Part shown: one piece after another, positions 6,441-13,738 of the stretch | Numbering within the stretch: the first letter of the stretch is position 1 | Layout of the letters: the number at the start of each line of letters is the position of its first letter | Assembly (NCBI GenBank): GCA_017516445.1 | Contig: JAFXCZ010000002.1 | Location: 1-64,000 of the forward strand | Length of the DNA stretch: 64,000 nucleotides | Direction: 5' to 3' | Origin: Clostridia bacterium | GTDB lineage: Bacteria > Bacillota > Clostridia > Oscillospirales > Acutalibacteraceae | Program-made: the position numbers and the translations under genes | Notes under the pieces: model-generated | The model's input: the letters and a program-made list of their open reading frames with translations, nothing else | What the model was told of the DNA's origin: nothing | The model's database searches: none

Positions 6441-7181
6441 TTATCCGAAGATTTTAGCATCTGCTTCATCATAGGGGAGAATTTCGGCGGTTACACGTGC
6501 GTGGTCGTCGAGGTTGTCGATTTCATCAATGTAGTAGTCTTCATAAGAGAAAGCACGAACATTGAGTGCAGGGAAGATTTCGTTAAGTGCATTTTCAGCA
6601 TAGCACTTGTCTTCGCCTTTGTGAATAAATTCTACAACCTTGCCAATCCAAGCGGAAGCAGTAGCCTTTTCCATCTTGTAGAAGGGCTGGAATGCATAGC
6701 AGTCTTCATCAAAGATTTTGATAGAAACTTCTACAACCTTACCGTCCTTTACTCTGCCTTTGAAGTCTTTTTCAGGAAGAGCCTTCTTGAAGTTTACGGT
6801 AGCGGTATTTTTGTCCTCGCAAGCGAGTACATCGTGGAGTAGCTTGCGGTTGAATACTAAGTCACCATGGAAGAAAAGAAGGTCGTCGTCCATAAGGTCG
6901 CGAGCTAAATACATAGAATATATGTAGTTTGTCTTGTCGTAAATATCGTTACGAACAAAGTTGAAGTTAAGCTCTGGGAAATCTGCTGCGGTAGCTTTCA
7001 ACTGGTCTTCAAAAGGACCTGTTGTGATAATAAAATCTTTAATTCCTTCTGTAGCGAGAAGACGAATCTGACGGTGGAAAATGGTTTCACCATCTTTAAG
7101 CTGAGCCATAGATTTGTGGTTATTCTTGGTAAAATCACCCATACGGTTACCAAGGCCTGAGTTGAAGATAACAGCTTTCAT
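6441..7181 (-). CDS. LicC-like nucleotidyltransferase (phosphocholine cytidylyltransferase family)
   Basis: 246 residues, a single GT-A-type nucleotidyltransferase domain. The nucleotide-binding loop is FNSGLGNRMG followed by KSMAQL, and the metal-binding aspartate lies in FFHGDLVF after the conserved NYIYSMYLARD segment. This pattern fits LicC-type enzymes, which make CDP-choline or similar CDP-head-groups for decorating teichoic acid or other surface glycans. GAAAGGGG precedes the ATG. It is the first gene of a two-gene unit with the OPA transporter. LicA, LicB and LicD partners are not in the window, so the actual substrate could be phosphocholine, another phospho-alcohol or a phosphonate. 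Confidence 0.75.
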   Translation of the reverse strand: MKAVIFNSGLGNRMGDFTKNNHKSMAQLKDGETIFHRQIRLLATEGIKDFIITTGPFEDQLKATAADFPELNFNFVRNDIYDKTNYIYSMYLARDLMDDDLLFFHGDLVFNRKLLHDVLACEDKNTATVNFKKALPEKDFKGRVKDGKVVEVSIKIFDEDCYAFQPFYKMEKATASAWIGKVVEFIHKGEDKCYAENALNEIFPALNVRAFSYEDYYIDEIDNLDDHARVTAEILPYDEADAKIFG

Positions 7182-7349
7182 AACTGTACCCCTTTCAAAA
7201 AATTGTTTTATTATGTGTTTTGCAACGTCAATATTATATTTAAAATCACCCGAAAAGTCAACATATTTAAAAAAATTTTAACATTTGCCCTTGTAAATCA
7301 CTTAATGTTGATTTATAATAGACAAAAAGGCATTTTAAAGGGTGATTTT

Positions 7350-8288
7350 ATGTCAGTTGGCTCCAATATTAAAAAAAGAAGATATGAGCTTAGAATGTCG
7401 CAGCAAGAGCTTGCAGATGCAATGGGCTACAAAACAAGGTCTACTATTGCCAAAATAGAATCGGGCGAGAATGACGTTTCCCAAAAGAAGCTTCAAAAAT
7501 TCGCCGAGGTGCTTGATACTACAGTTGAATCCTTGATTCTAGGGTACACTGCCTCCTATCAGCCTGCAACAGCACAAGCAACCGCTGTCTTTAAAAAGAA
7601 TAAAAACGCGGTAATTATCCTTGCGGGCGGAAAAACCGGACGTAACAGCCGTAATATCCCAAACCAGTTTATTGATGTTCACGGCAAGCCGATTATCGTT
7701 CATTGTATGGATGCTTATCAATCGCACCCGTCGATTGATGATATATATGTAGTATGCCTTAAAGGGTGGGAAGATATTGTAAGCGCTTATGCAAAGCAAT
7801 TTGGAATTACTAAGCTTAAGGGTCTTGTTCCTGCAGGCAACTGCGGTGTGACTTCGCTTAAAAACGGATACACATATATAAAGGATAAATATTCGCCTGA
7901 TGATGTTGTAATTATTCAGGAAGCAACAAGACCAATGGTCAACACCGAAACAATTTCAAAGCTGTTGCTTGCCTGTTCTGAAATGGGCAGTGCTACTATT
8001 TGCCATTATATGAAGGATTATGTTCAGTTTGATGTGTCGGGCGGATATCCCGAATATCTTGACCGTGATAAAATCGTGGCGGTTCAGTCACCTGAGGCTC
8101 ACCGTTTTTCGCTTTTGGATGAGGTTTTTAAAATGGCGGAAAGCAACGACCACAATCTTGCTGAGTCAAATTGCACTATGCTTATGTATAACTTGGGGTA
8201 TGATATAAACTTTATTGAGGGCGATATAAATAATATAAAGGTAGAGCGTGAGGAAGATATAATAAAATTCAGTGCTTTGAGAAAGTAA
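7350..8288 (+). CDS. Fusion of XRE helix-turn-helix and IspD/TarI-like domain
   Basis: 312 residues. The start is the ATG after AAAGGGTG (MSVGSNIKKRRYEL). Residues ~5-62 are a Cro/C1-type DNA-binding domain (MSQQELADAMG, STIAKIESGEN). Residues ~85-312 follow the IspD/TarI cytidylyltransferase pattern: ILAGG, GRNSRNIPNQF, GKPIIVHCMD, ATRPMV, AVQSPEAHRF, NIKVEREED. The lysine of the usual PKQ is replaced by Asn, and the HDA-RP motif reads QEATRP. The enzyme domain may therefore be inactive or altered and act as a ligand sensor. It diverges from the LicC-like/OPA operon, so it is a candidate regulator of it. No operon partner downstream. Confidence 0.8.
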   Translation: MSVGSNIKKRRYELRMSQQELADAMGYKTRSTIAKIESGENDVSQKKLQKFAEVLDTTVESLILGYTASYQPATAQATAVFKKNKNAVIILAGGKTGRNSRNIPNQFIDVHGKPIIVHCMDAYQSHPSIDDIYVVCLKGWEDIVSAYAKQFGITKLKGLVPAGNCGVTSLKNGYTYIKDKYSPDDVVIIQEATRPMVNTETISKLLLACSEMGSATICHYMKDYVQFDVSGGYPEYLDRDKIVAVQSPEAHRFSLLDEVFKMAESNDHNLAESNCTMLMYNLGYDINFIEGDINNIKVEREEDIIKFSALRK

Positions 8289-8339
8289 AACACAGCATAA
8301 TAAAGTGGTTTACGTTAAAGGCAGAAAGGTTAATATATA

Positions 8340-8369
8340 AAAAGAACAGAGCAACAATGCTCTGTTCTT
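8340..8369. terminator. Bidirectional terminator
   Basis: AAGAACAGAGC and GCTCTGTTCTT around AACAAT, lying between two convergent stop codons. The minus-strand side ends in TTTTTATATATT, serving the G5/3D protein gene. Confidence 0.75.
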
Positions 8370-9431
8370 CTATTCTAAAATATAAATTTCAACAGCTCTT
8401 ACGCCGAATTTGCGGCATTCGCTCTCAGTGTCAAAGAAAAGGTCAACACCTGTAGGATGCTTTCTTATAAACCCGCCTGTGTCTGCAGCAACTGCATAAC
8501 CGTAAACATACTTGCCGTCACTTGTTTTAATAAACATTTTAGTGCCGTAAGGAATAACCTTGGGGTTTACTGCAATATATCCGGGCTGCGGCTTAACGCC
8601 TGTAGCGCAACGGTGGCCTGTATGAGTGTAAGCAGTAGCGCGTACCTTCATTTTAGATTTATAATTAACCGGAACGCCGTTCTTATCGAGCTTAATTTCG
8701 GTTTTAGGGGAAAGGGTAGATATATATTTGCTGTTCTTTTTGGTTGTTTTAACACCAACTGTAACCTTTTTGCTTACAGCCTTGGTAAGTGTAACACTCT
8801 TAGTTTCCTTTTTCTCTACCGAAACGCCGTTTACAAGCTTTTCAGTATAGGTAACTTCCTTAACACCGTCCTTACCCTCGCGGGTAATCTCTTTGGTGCC
8901 GACTTTTAAATCACCTGAATAGGTGGTTTTTGTTTTATAAGGAATAGCTTCTTCCTTAGTGGTTTGAATATAGTCTATATTAGTATAGTCGATATAGATA
9001 GTATCGTTAATTTCGGTATTGAGAGCGGGCTGTACAAAGTCAAACTTATCAGCAGTAATACCCGCTGCGGCTAAAGCCTCTTTTACGGTGCCGCCGCAGA
9101 AGTCTACGCGAGTGGTTTTTTCACCCTGTGTAATGTATACGGGGGAACCGTAGCTGATTTTTACCGAAGTTACATTATTATAGGTTTCGGTTTCTACAAC
9201 CTCATAGGTCTGAGATTCTAAATCAATATTTTCCATAACCATAGCTACATTATTATTAAGTGAGCGTACGGTGTAGGTTTTGTTTCCGTCGAAAATTTTA
9301 ATTGTGTGGATTGGGCAGTTCAGTAAAGCAGCAGCAGCGACGGTAAGAGCGGTGAATAATGCCGCAATCCTTAATCGCAGATGTCTTTCTTTAATAAAGG
9401 CAGACAACTTACTCTTTATTTTCTCTATCAT
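8370..9431 (-). CDS. Cell-wall protein with DUF348, G5 and 3D domains (YabE/Rpf-like)
   Basis: 353 residues. A membrane segment or uncleaved signal lies at ~20-42 (RIAALFTALTVAAAALL). Two ubiquitin-like DUF348 repeats follow (~45-150; KTYTVRSLNNNVAMVMENI, then a TRVDFCGGTVKEALAAAGI unit), a G5 domain (~155-240, with YTEKLVNGV) and a C-terminal 3D domain (~260-353) carrying the ADTGGFIRKHPTGVDLFF motif that gives the fold its name. Relatives such as YabE are secreted peptidoglycan lytic enzymes of the stationary-phase survival or resuscitation-factor class. It has a consensus promoter with a ~60-base leader, too short for the c-di-AMP riboswitch found before some relatives. Confidence 0.9.
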   Translation of the reverse strand: MIEKIKSKLSAFIKERHLRLRIAALFTALTVAAAALLNCPIHTIKIFDGNKTYTVRSLNNNVAMVMENIDLESQTYEVVETETYNNVTSVKISYGSPVYITQGEKTTRVDFCGGTVKEALAAAGITADKFDFVQPALNTEINDTIYIDYTNIDYIQTTKEEAIPYKTKTTYSGDLKVGTKEITREGKDGVKEVTYTEKLVNGVSVEKKETKSVTLTKAVSKKVTVGVKTTKKNSKYISTLSPKTEIKLDKNGVPVNYKSKMKVRATAYTHTGHRCATGVKPQPGYIAVNPKVIPYGTKMFIKTSDGKYVYGYAVAADTGGFIRKHPTGVDLFFDTESECRKFGVRAVEIYILE

Positions 9432-9453
9432 CCAATAACTCCTTTAATATGGG

Positions 9454-9480
9454 CCGAATAAAAACATATATTTTCGGCTT
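9454..9480 (-). promoter_or_regulatory. Leader hairpin upstream of the G5/3D gene
   Basis: GCCGAAAATAT pairs with the ATTCGGC region just before the AAAGGAG ribosome site. It falls inside the short leader predicted from the promoter at 9500-9528 and could modulate translation. Inference. Confidence 0.4.
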
Positions 9481-9499
9481 GATTTTCAAAGCAAGTGGT

Positions 9500-9528
9500 A
9501 TTATAACCTATAAATTTCGTCATGTCAA
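9500..9528 (-). promoter_or_regulatory. Consensus sigma-A promoter of the G5/3D gene
   Basis: On the minus strand TTGACA, 17-base spacer, TATAAT: a full match to consensus. Confidence 0.8.
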
Positions 9529-9588
9529 AATAAAAAAACGGGACTTTTTTGGTTATTTTGACTAACGACAACCCAAAATTTCAAAAAG

Positions 9589-9639
9589 GTTACAACTTTG
9601 TAACACTTTTAAACAGGGCTAATTGACATTTTATGTCAA
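9589..9639. promoter_or_regulatory. Two dyads in the yabE-like/pyrR divergent region
   Basis: GTTACAA-CT-TTGTAAC (9589-9604) and TTGACAT-TTT-ATGTCAA (9623-9639) are perfect inverted repeats 18 bases apart. They lie between the two divergent promoters and could be operators; the second also contains a -35-like hexamer on each strand. The rest of this 420-base gap holds only the two promoters and A/T-rich sequence. Confidence 0.4.
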
Positions 9640-9772
9640 AAAAGTTGTGCAACCATACAAAAAACACATACAAAAGTTAAAAAAGCCGTTTTAAATAGGA
9701 AAAAATTACTATCTATAGTGGCAGAATGGGGCGTTTTCGCAAAGCATAGTCAAAATGTTGTGTTCTAAAAAC

Positions 9773-9801
9773 TTTACAAAAATTCGGGATTGTGGTATAT
9801 T
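9773..9801 (+). promoter_or_regulatory. Sigma-A promoter of pyrR
   Basis: TTTACA, 17-base spacer, TATATT. The start of transcription would be about 45 bases before the pyrR ATG, so there is no room for the long PyrR-binding attenuator leader seen in Bacillus pyr operons. Confidence 0.65.
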
Positions 9802-9852
9802 ATACATATATATAATATGCAAAGCGTATGAAAATATGATTTTGGAGTTTTT

Positions 9853-10395
9853 ATGGATAAGTTTAAAGCTACACTTATGGATGAGGCGGCAATAGTCCGT
9901 GCGTTGAAACGTATCTCACACGAAATTTTAGAAAAAAATAACGGCAGTAATAATATATGTATTGTCGGGGTTAAGCGCAGGGGTGTACCCCTTGCGCAGA
10001 TAATTGCTGACAATATATATAATATTGAAGGCACAAAGGTGCCTACTGCCGTTTTAGATATAACCTTTTACCGTGATGATTTGTCGAATATTGCGGGTGA
10101 CCCTGTATTCCATCCGTGTGATATTCCATTTTCGGTAACAGGTAAGAATATTATATTGGTAGATGATGTGCTTTATACGGGCAGAACTGCGAGAGCGGCT
10201 ATGGAAGCTGTTATGAGCTTTGGCAGAGCGGCATCAATACAGTTTGCGGTATTGGTGGACAGAGGCCATAGGGAGCTTCCCATAAGGGGCGACTACGTAG
10301 GCAAGAATGTCCCCACTTCAAAGAGTGAGTTTATCTCAGTAAAGATACCACCCTATGACAGCACCTGCTCGGTTGAAATATATGAGCGTTCTTAA
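9853..10395 (+). CDS. pyrR: PyrR, pyrimidine regulator / uracil phosphoribosyltransferase
   Basis: 180 residues, normal for the family. The PRPP-binding loop IILVDDVLYTGRT is intact and the flanking GVKRRGVPLAQ and VDRGHRELPI segments are typical of PyrR. The protein binds pyr mRNA in response to UMP and also has some uracil phosphoribosyltransferase activity. It stands alone here; no pyr biosynthesis gene is adjacent, so its targets must lie elsewhere. Its last four bases overlap the convergent PHP gene. Confidence 0.93.
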   Translation: MDKFKATLMDEAAIVRALKRISHEILEKNNGSNNICIVGVKRRGVPLAQIIADNIYNIEGTKVPTAVLDITFYRDDLSNIAGDPVFHPCDIPFSVTGKNIILVDDVLYTGRTARAAMEAVMSFGRAASIQFAVLVDRGHRELPIRGDYVGKNVPTSKSEFISVKIPPYDSTCSVEIYERS

Positions 10396-11099
10396 GGGAT
10401 TATAATGTTACCTGAAATATTAAGCAGGTAATCGCGTGATTTTAAAATTTCTGCAAACTCAAAAGAGTCTTTCGGAAGCGTTTTTGTCAGTATACCGCCA
10501 AGGCCTTGGTGGTCTTTGTGGTGGAAGTCGGTTCCGCAGGTTTTTATGAAATGGGGATGGTTAGCTGCATATTGTGCTGCCAGCCCTATTTTTGAATTGT
10601 GACCCGGGTGCATATTAAAAACCTCAATACCGTCTAAAAGCTCAGGCTCCTGTAATACCATGTTCGGTCTGAAAGGGTGCGCTTGTAAAATAACATTGCG
10701 GTCATTTTTAAAGGTATTATAAAAGGTTTTATAATCTGTAAAGGTCAGGCCATAAAGAATATCTAAATCATTTTGGTCTATACCGTAGAGAAGATAGTCG
10801 TTGTTACTGTCTGCAAAGTGTATTTCCATACCGAAAATAACTCTCAGCTTGTATTTTTTTGCAGCTTCCTCAGCTTTATGAAAATCGTCTAAAAATCTTT
10901 TGTTTGCAATTTCCTTTTTGTCGCCTGAAAAAGAATATCTGTAATAATGATTTGTAATTACAACAGCATCGTATCCAATGTTAGCGTATTTTTCTATTAC
11001 TTCTTGCGGTGAAAAGTCGGCACAAGGGCTCATAGGAAAGGTATGAGCGTGGGTTTCGATTTTGTATTTGTATTCCTTTGCTAATTCTTTTATATTCAT
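10392..11099 (-). CDS. PHP-domain phosphoesterase
   Basis: 235 residues spanning one PHP (polymerase and histidinol phosphatase) domain. Metal ligands are visible in order: THAHTFPMSPCADF, TNHYYR, GMEIHF, QAHPFRP and GTDFHHKDHQG. Such stand-alone proteins hydrolyse small phosphate esters; histidinol phosphate or nucleoside 3',5'-bisphosphates are possible substrates but cannot be chosen from sequence. No signal peptide, so cytoplasmic. Convergent with pyrR and divergent from the MgtC-like gene. Confidence 0.85.
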   Translation of the reverse strand: MNIKELAKEYKYKIETHAHTFPMSPCADFSPQEVIEKYANIGYDAVVITNHYYRYSFSGDKKEIANKRFLDDFHKAEEAAKKYKLRVIFGMEIHFADSNNDYLLYGIDQNDLDILYGLTFTDYKTFYNTFKNDRNVILQAHPFRPNMVLQEPELLDGIEVFNMHPGHNSKIGLAAQYAANHPHFIKTCGTDFHHKDHQGLGGILTKTLPKDSFEFAEILKSRDYLLNISGNIIIP

Positions 11100-11160
11100 A
11101 AAATCGCTTCCTTCCGATAATTAATGATAGTATATTTAAAATTAAAAGTCAATCTAATGC

Positions 11161-11188
11161 TTGACAAAAATAAAATTTGGTATATAAT
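11161..11188 (+). promoter_or_regulatory. Promoter of the MgtC-like gene
   Basis: TTGACA, 16-base spacer, TATAAT, about 45 bases before the chosen start codon. Confidence 0.7.
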
Positions 11189-11233
11189 AGTGTTTTTAAC
11201 GTATATATATTTATTTATGAAAGGGGTTTTAGA

Positions 11234-11887
11234 ATGTCAGTTTGGCAGTTTTGGTTAAAGGTTTTAATAAGGCTTTTTCTGGCGGTTGTAGTTGGTGCTT
11301 TAATAGGAAGCGAACGCGCGAAGCATGGCAGAGCGGCGGGTATGAGAACCCACCTTTTAGTGTGCCTTGGGGCTTGTCTTACTTCTCTTATGAGCATTTT
11401 TGTAAGTGACGTATTAGGCATCGGCGGAGATGTTATGCGTATTTCCGCACAGGTAATATCAGGTATAGGTTTCCTTGGTGCGGGTATGATTATTATAAAG
11501 AATAATGATATGATAACAGGTCTTACAACGGCGGCAGGTGTCTGGACTACAAGTATTATAGGTATTGCGCTCGGCTACGGCTTTTATTCGGGTGCGCTTA
11601 TAGGTACCGTACTTTTCTTGATTTCAATTGTCCTTTTCTCAAAGTTTGAAAAAAGTAAAAAAACCACCGAAACGGTGTATATTGAAATAAATGATTTATA
11701 TAAGCTTAATGATAGTGTTAACGCTATCAAAGAAATGATTGATAATGAAGTCACATATACAGTTATCCCTCCCAAAAGTGCTGCAAATGGGCATTTGGGT
11801 ATAATTGTAACGGTTGAAAAGGGCTTCCGATTTGGAATAGAAAAGCTTTGCGAAATTGAAAATGTAGTATTTGTTGCTGAAGAATAA
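11234..11887 (+). CDS. MgtC/SapB family membrane protein
   Basis: 217 residues. Start fixed by AAAGGGG ten bases before ATG (MSVWQFWLKVLIR). Four to five membrane segments occupy the first ~140 residues with the family hallmarks GALIGSERAKHGRAAGMRTH, and GIGFLGAGMIIIKN. A cytoplasmic C-terminal domain of about 75 residues (YIEINDLYKLNDS to the end) is ACT-like in pattern. MgtC proteins help growth at low magnesium and affect phosphate and ATP balance in pathogens; the ion or ligand of this subgroup is unknown. Monocistronic. Confidence 0.88.
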   Translation: MSVWQFWLKVLIRLFLAVVVGALIGSERAKHGRAAGMRTHLLVCLGACLTSLMSIFVSDVLGIGGDVMRISAQVISGIGFLGAGMIIIKNNDMITGLTTAAGVWTTSIIGIALGYGFYSGALIGTVLFLISIVLFSKFEKSKKTTETVYIEINDLYKLNDSVNAIKEMIDNEVTYTVIPPKSAANGHLGIIVTVEKGFRFGIEKLCEIENVVFVAEE

Positions 11888-11888
11888 A

Positions 11889-11916
11889 AAAGGGCAGTCG
11901 TATGACTGCTCTTTTA
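11889..11916. terminator. Bidirectional terminator between MgtC-like gene and sigK
   Basis: AAAAGGGCAGTC and GACTGCTCTTTT around GTAT. The T-run overlaps the last codons region of sigK on the other strand. Confidence 0.8.
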
Positions 11917-12591
11917 AAATTGTTGTCTTAGTTTTTCTAAGGCGGATTTTTCAATTCTTGATACATAACTTCGTGAAATGTTAAGCTTTTTTGCAATCTC
12001 TCGCTGGGTAAGCTCGGGCTTATTTCCCAAGCCGTAGCGCAGCTCAATTATCTCAAACTCGCGTTGGTCTAAAACGTCAGAAATAATGGTTTTAAGTTTT
12101 TCAAGCTTTAATTTGGTATCAAGCTCCTCTACAATGTCGCTTTTATCGGCTATTACATCTATAAGCGTCAGCGAATTTCCCTCTTTATCGGTGTCAATCG
12201 GGTCGCTTATGTAAACGTCCTGCGCTGATTTTTTCTGATTTCGGAAATACATTAAAATTTCATTTTCAATACAGCGTGAAGCGTAGGTTGCAAGGCGGAT
12301 ATTTTTGTCTGATTTAAAGGTTGATACTGCTTTTATAAGACCGATTGTACCAATGGAGATTAAATCGTCTTGGTTAGAGCTGTTGGCATAATATTTTTTG
12401 ACAATATGTGCGACAAGGCGCAGATTGTGTTCTATAAGCTTGTTTCTGGCTCCAAGGTCACCGTTGCGACTTTTTTCCAAAAGCTCGCTTTCGCGCTTTG
12501 CTGAGAGCGGCGTCGGGAAAGAGCCTGCACCCGTTACGTGCAGTGCGAAATAATATAAATTTGAAAGCATTTGTAAAATAAGATTAAACAT
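11914..12591 (-). CDS. sigK: Sporulation sigma factor SigK
   Basis: 225 residues. Region 2 has NLRLVAHIVKKYY, DLISIGTIGLIKAVSTF and RLATYASRCIENEILMYFR; region 4 ends ELTQREIAKKLNISRSYVSR. The hydrophobic N-terminal leader (residues ~1-22) matches the pro-sequence that keeps SigK inactive until cleavage in the mother cell. The gene is intact, so no skin-type element splits it. SigK drives late mother-cell genes such as coat and germination functions; its presence indicates an endospore former. GGGGG acts as ribosome site. Confidence 0.92.
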   Translation of the reverse strand: MFNLILQMLSNLYYFALHVTGAGSFPTPLSAKRESELLEKSRNGDLGARNKLIEHNLRLVAHIVKKYYANSSNQDDLISIGTIGLIKAVSTFKSDKNIRLATYASRCIENEILMYFRNQKKSAQDVYISDPIDTDKEGNSLTLIDVIADKSDIVEELDTKLKLEKLKTIISDVLDQREFEIIELRYGLGNKPELTQREIAKKLNISRSYVSRIEKSALEKLRQQF

Positions 12592-12686
12592 ACAATACCC
12601 CCGTAAATTCTTTACGAAATATTATATGAAAATACGGGCTTGTCGCATAACGCAAATATATTTTGTATATATTGATTTGGGATACT

Positions 12687-13025
12687 TTAACTTTGGTTTT
12701 CGGATTCAAGCAAAGCGTTACAGTGCGGACATACCGGTATATATGAAAATCCACCATCATCTTTACGGCAGTATACCTGTGTTACGCGTAAGGGATGAGA
12801 TTTATTGTGTTTCTTTGACTTATCACTAAGCAACAAATCATTAGGCTCTAACTCTAATGCAGAGCAAATTTTTTCAAAGCTATCCAACGTAGGAACCTGT
12901 TTGCCATTTACTATATTGCCTATAAATCTTCTGGATAGTCCGGCTGCTTCCGAAAGAGTTTCTAATGTTAACTCTTTCTCATCAATAGCTCTTAACATTT
13001 GAATGGACAATTGATTTTTAAACAT
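12687..13025 (-). CDS. XRE-family regulator with C-terminal CxxC
   Basis: 112 residues. Residues ~5-65 form a Cro/C1 helix-turn-helix (LTLETLSEAAGLSRRFIGNI, then PTLDSFEKICSALEL). After a basic linker there is a short tail with CRKDDGG and CPHC, perhaps binding a metal or acting as a redox switch. Upstream, in the 300-base gap, lies a set of four phased GTGTGA repeats that could be its operator. No partner gene is coupled to it. Targets unknown. Confidence 0.75.
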   Translation of the reverse strand: MFKNQLSIQMLRAIDEKELTLETLSEAAGLSRRFIGNIVNGKQVPTLDSFEKICSALELEPNDLLLSDKSKKHNKSHPLRVTQVYCRKDDGGFSYIPVCPHCNALLESENQS

Positions 13026-13159
13026 AATAAAACCTCACCTTTTGTCGTCAGGTTTCACAGTACTGCTAATTGGAAATATTTGGTATGAACTATAATTCCC
13101 ATTCGTTATTATTCGACAAAAAATGAAGTTTGCGTATCAAGTCTGTTTCGATTGGTTTT

Positions 13160-13215
13160 TGTGTGATTTTCGTGTGACTTTTCGTGTGACTTTTGCTCTG
13201 TTTCGTGTGACTTTC
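13160..13215. repeat. Phased direct repeats of YGTGTGAYTTT
   Basis: Four copies beginning at 13160, 13171, 13183 and 13204 (TGTGTGATTTT once, CGTGTGACTTT three times), so spacings of 11, 12 and 21 bases, close to one, one and two helical turns. A partial fifth copy (CGCGTGTTTT) follows. They lie upstream of the XRE gene and upstream of nothing else on this strand. Could be an operator array for that regulator. Confidence 0.6.
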
Positions 13216-13286
13216 GCGTGTTTTCACCTACATTTGCAAAGCGTAAAATACAAACAAAAAATGTTCACAAATGGCTTAAAATAAAG

Positions 13287-13312
13287 AAAAGACCGTATTT
13301 AAACGGTCTTTT
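13287..13312 (-). terminator. Terminator after the hybrid tRNA-like element
   Basis: AAAAGACCGT pairs with ACGGTCTTTT around ATTTAA. On the minus strand it follows the CCA-like end of the relic by four bases, just as a tRNA terminator would. Confidence 0.75.
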
Positions 13313-13316
13313 CAGT

Positions 13317-13448
13317 TGGTGCGAGTGATGGGACGCGTCTTGCCTTCGGCAATTCGCCCTGCTTGACGACCGTTGCTTTGCAACAGTACCCGTCGGCGCA
13401 CCTGTTCGTTAAAAAACAGTCCACCGGACTGTTTTTCTTAACACTCGC
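13317..13448 (-). pseudogene. Hybrid tRNA-Leu shell with structured insert (element B)
   Basis: On the minus strand it begins GCGAGTGT (acceptor 5' strand of the adjacent tRNA-Leu(GAG)) and ends GTCCCATCACTCGCACCA (part of its T-arm, acceptor 3' strand and CCA). The whole interior of the tRNA is replaced by about 105 bases: a strong hairpin GTTAAGAAAAACAGTCC/GGACTGTTTTTTAAC, a GTTGCAAAGCAAC hairpin, and a GCCGAAGGC hairpin with a GACGCG tail. The outer acceptor stem can still pair. It cannot be a working tRNA. The same GTCC-N-GTGGAC hairpin tip occurs beside tRNA-Leu(CAG). Confidence 0.7.
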
Positions 13449-13461
13449 AGCCCTCTTAGTC

Positions 13462-13476
13462 TTCAAGTCCCATCAC
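13462..13476 (+). repeat. Inverted copy of tRNA-Leu(GAG) T-arm segment
   Basis: TTCAAGTCCCATCAC is an exact reverse complement of 13538-13552 inside the intact tRNA gene. Fifteen exact bases at this distance are not expected by chance. Confidence 0.65.
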
Positions 13477-13486
13477 ATAATCAAAT

Positions 13487-13529
13487 AAAAAAATTCCCAA
13501 ATCAAACCTAAAGGTCTGTTTTGGGAATT
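13487..13529 (-). terminator. Terminator of tRNA-Leu(GAG)
   Basis: AAATTCCCAAA pairs with TTTGGGAATTT; the minus-strand side ends in a run of T. It starts one base past the tRNA. Confidence 0.8.
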
Positions 13530-13613
13530 TGGTGCGAGTGATGGGACTTGAACCCATACGTCGTTGACACACGCCCCTCAAACGTGCCTGTCTGCCTATT
13601 CCAGCACACTCGC
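13530..13613 (-). tRNA. tRNA-Leu (anticodon GAG)
   Basis: 84 bases with encoded CCA. Acceptor GCGAGTG pairs with CACTCGC; anticodon stem CACGT/GCGTG encloses TTGAGGG, giving GAG; class II variable arm; T-arm GGGTTCAAGTCCC. A gutted copy of the same tRNA with its own terminator lies downstream. Confidence 0.93.
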
Positions 13614-13700
13614 ATAACATATTCTTTTTTAAAGCGCTCAATTATTATATCAAATAGTAATACCGTTGTCAACACTAAATTTCAAAAAAATAAAAAAAGT

Positions 13701-13736
13701 AAAGGCGCATTCAGTTTAGCTGAAGCGCCTTTAAAA
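13701..13736 (-). terminator. Terminator of proS
   Basis: AAAGGCGC-TTCAG pairs with CTGAA-GCGCCTTT around TTTAG, directly after the proS stop codon. Confidence 0.8.
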
Positions 13737-13738
13737 TT

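Noticed and set aside
9432..9500. c-di-AMP (ydaO-type) riboswitch before the G5/3D gene
   Set aside because: Such riboswitches precede related genes, but the consensus promoter leaves a leader of only ~60 bases and none of the conserved blocks is present.
9801..9852. PyrR-binding attenuator before pyrR
   Set aside because: The leader is ~45 bases and shows no terminator/antiterminator pair.
11914..12591. sigK interrupted by a skin-type element
   Set aside because: The frame is continuous from leader to region 4.
13456..13641. 61-residue minus-strand frame
   Set aside because: It is the translation of tRNA-Leu(GAG) and its terminator, not a gene.
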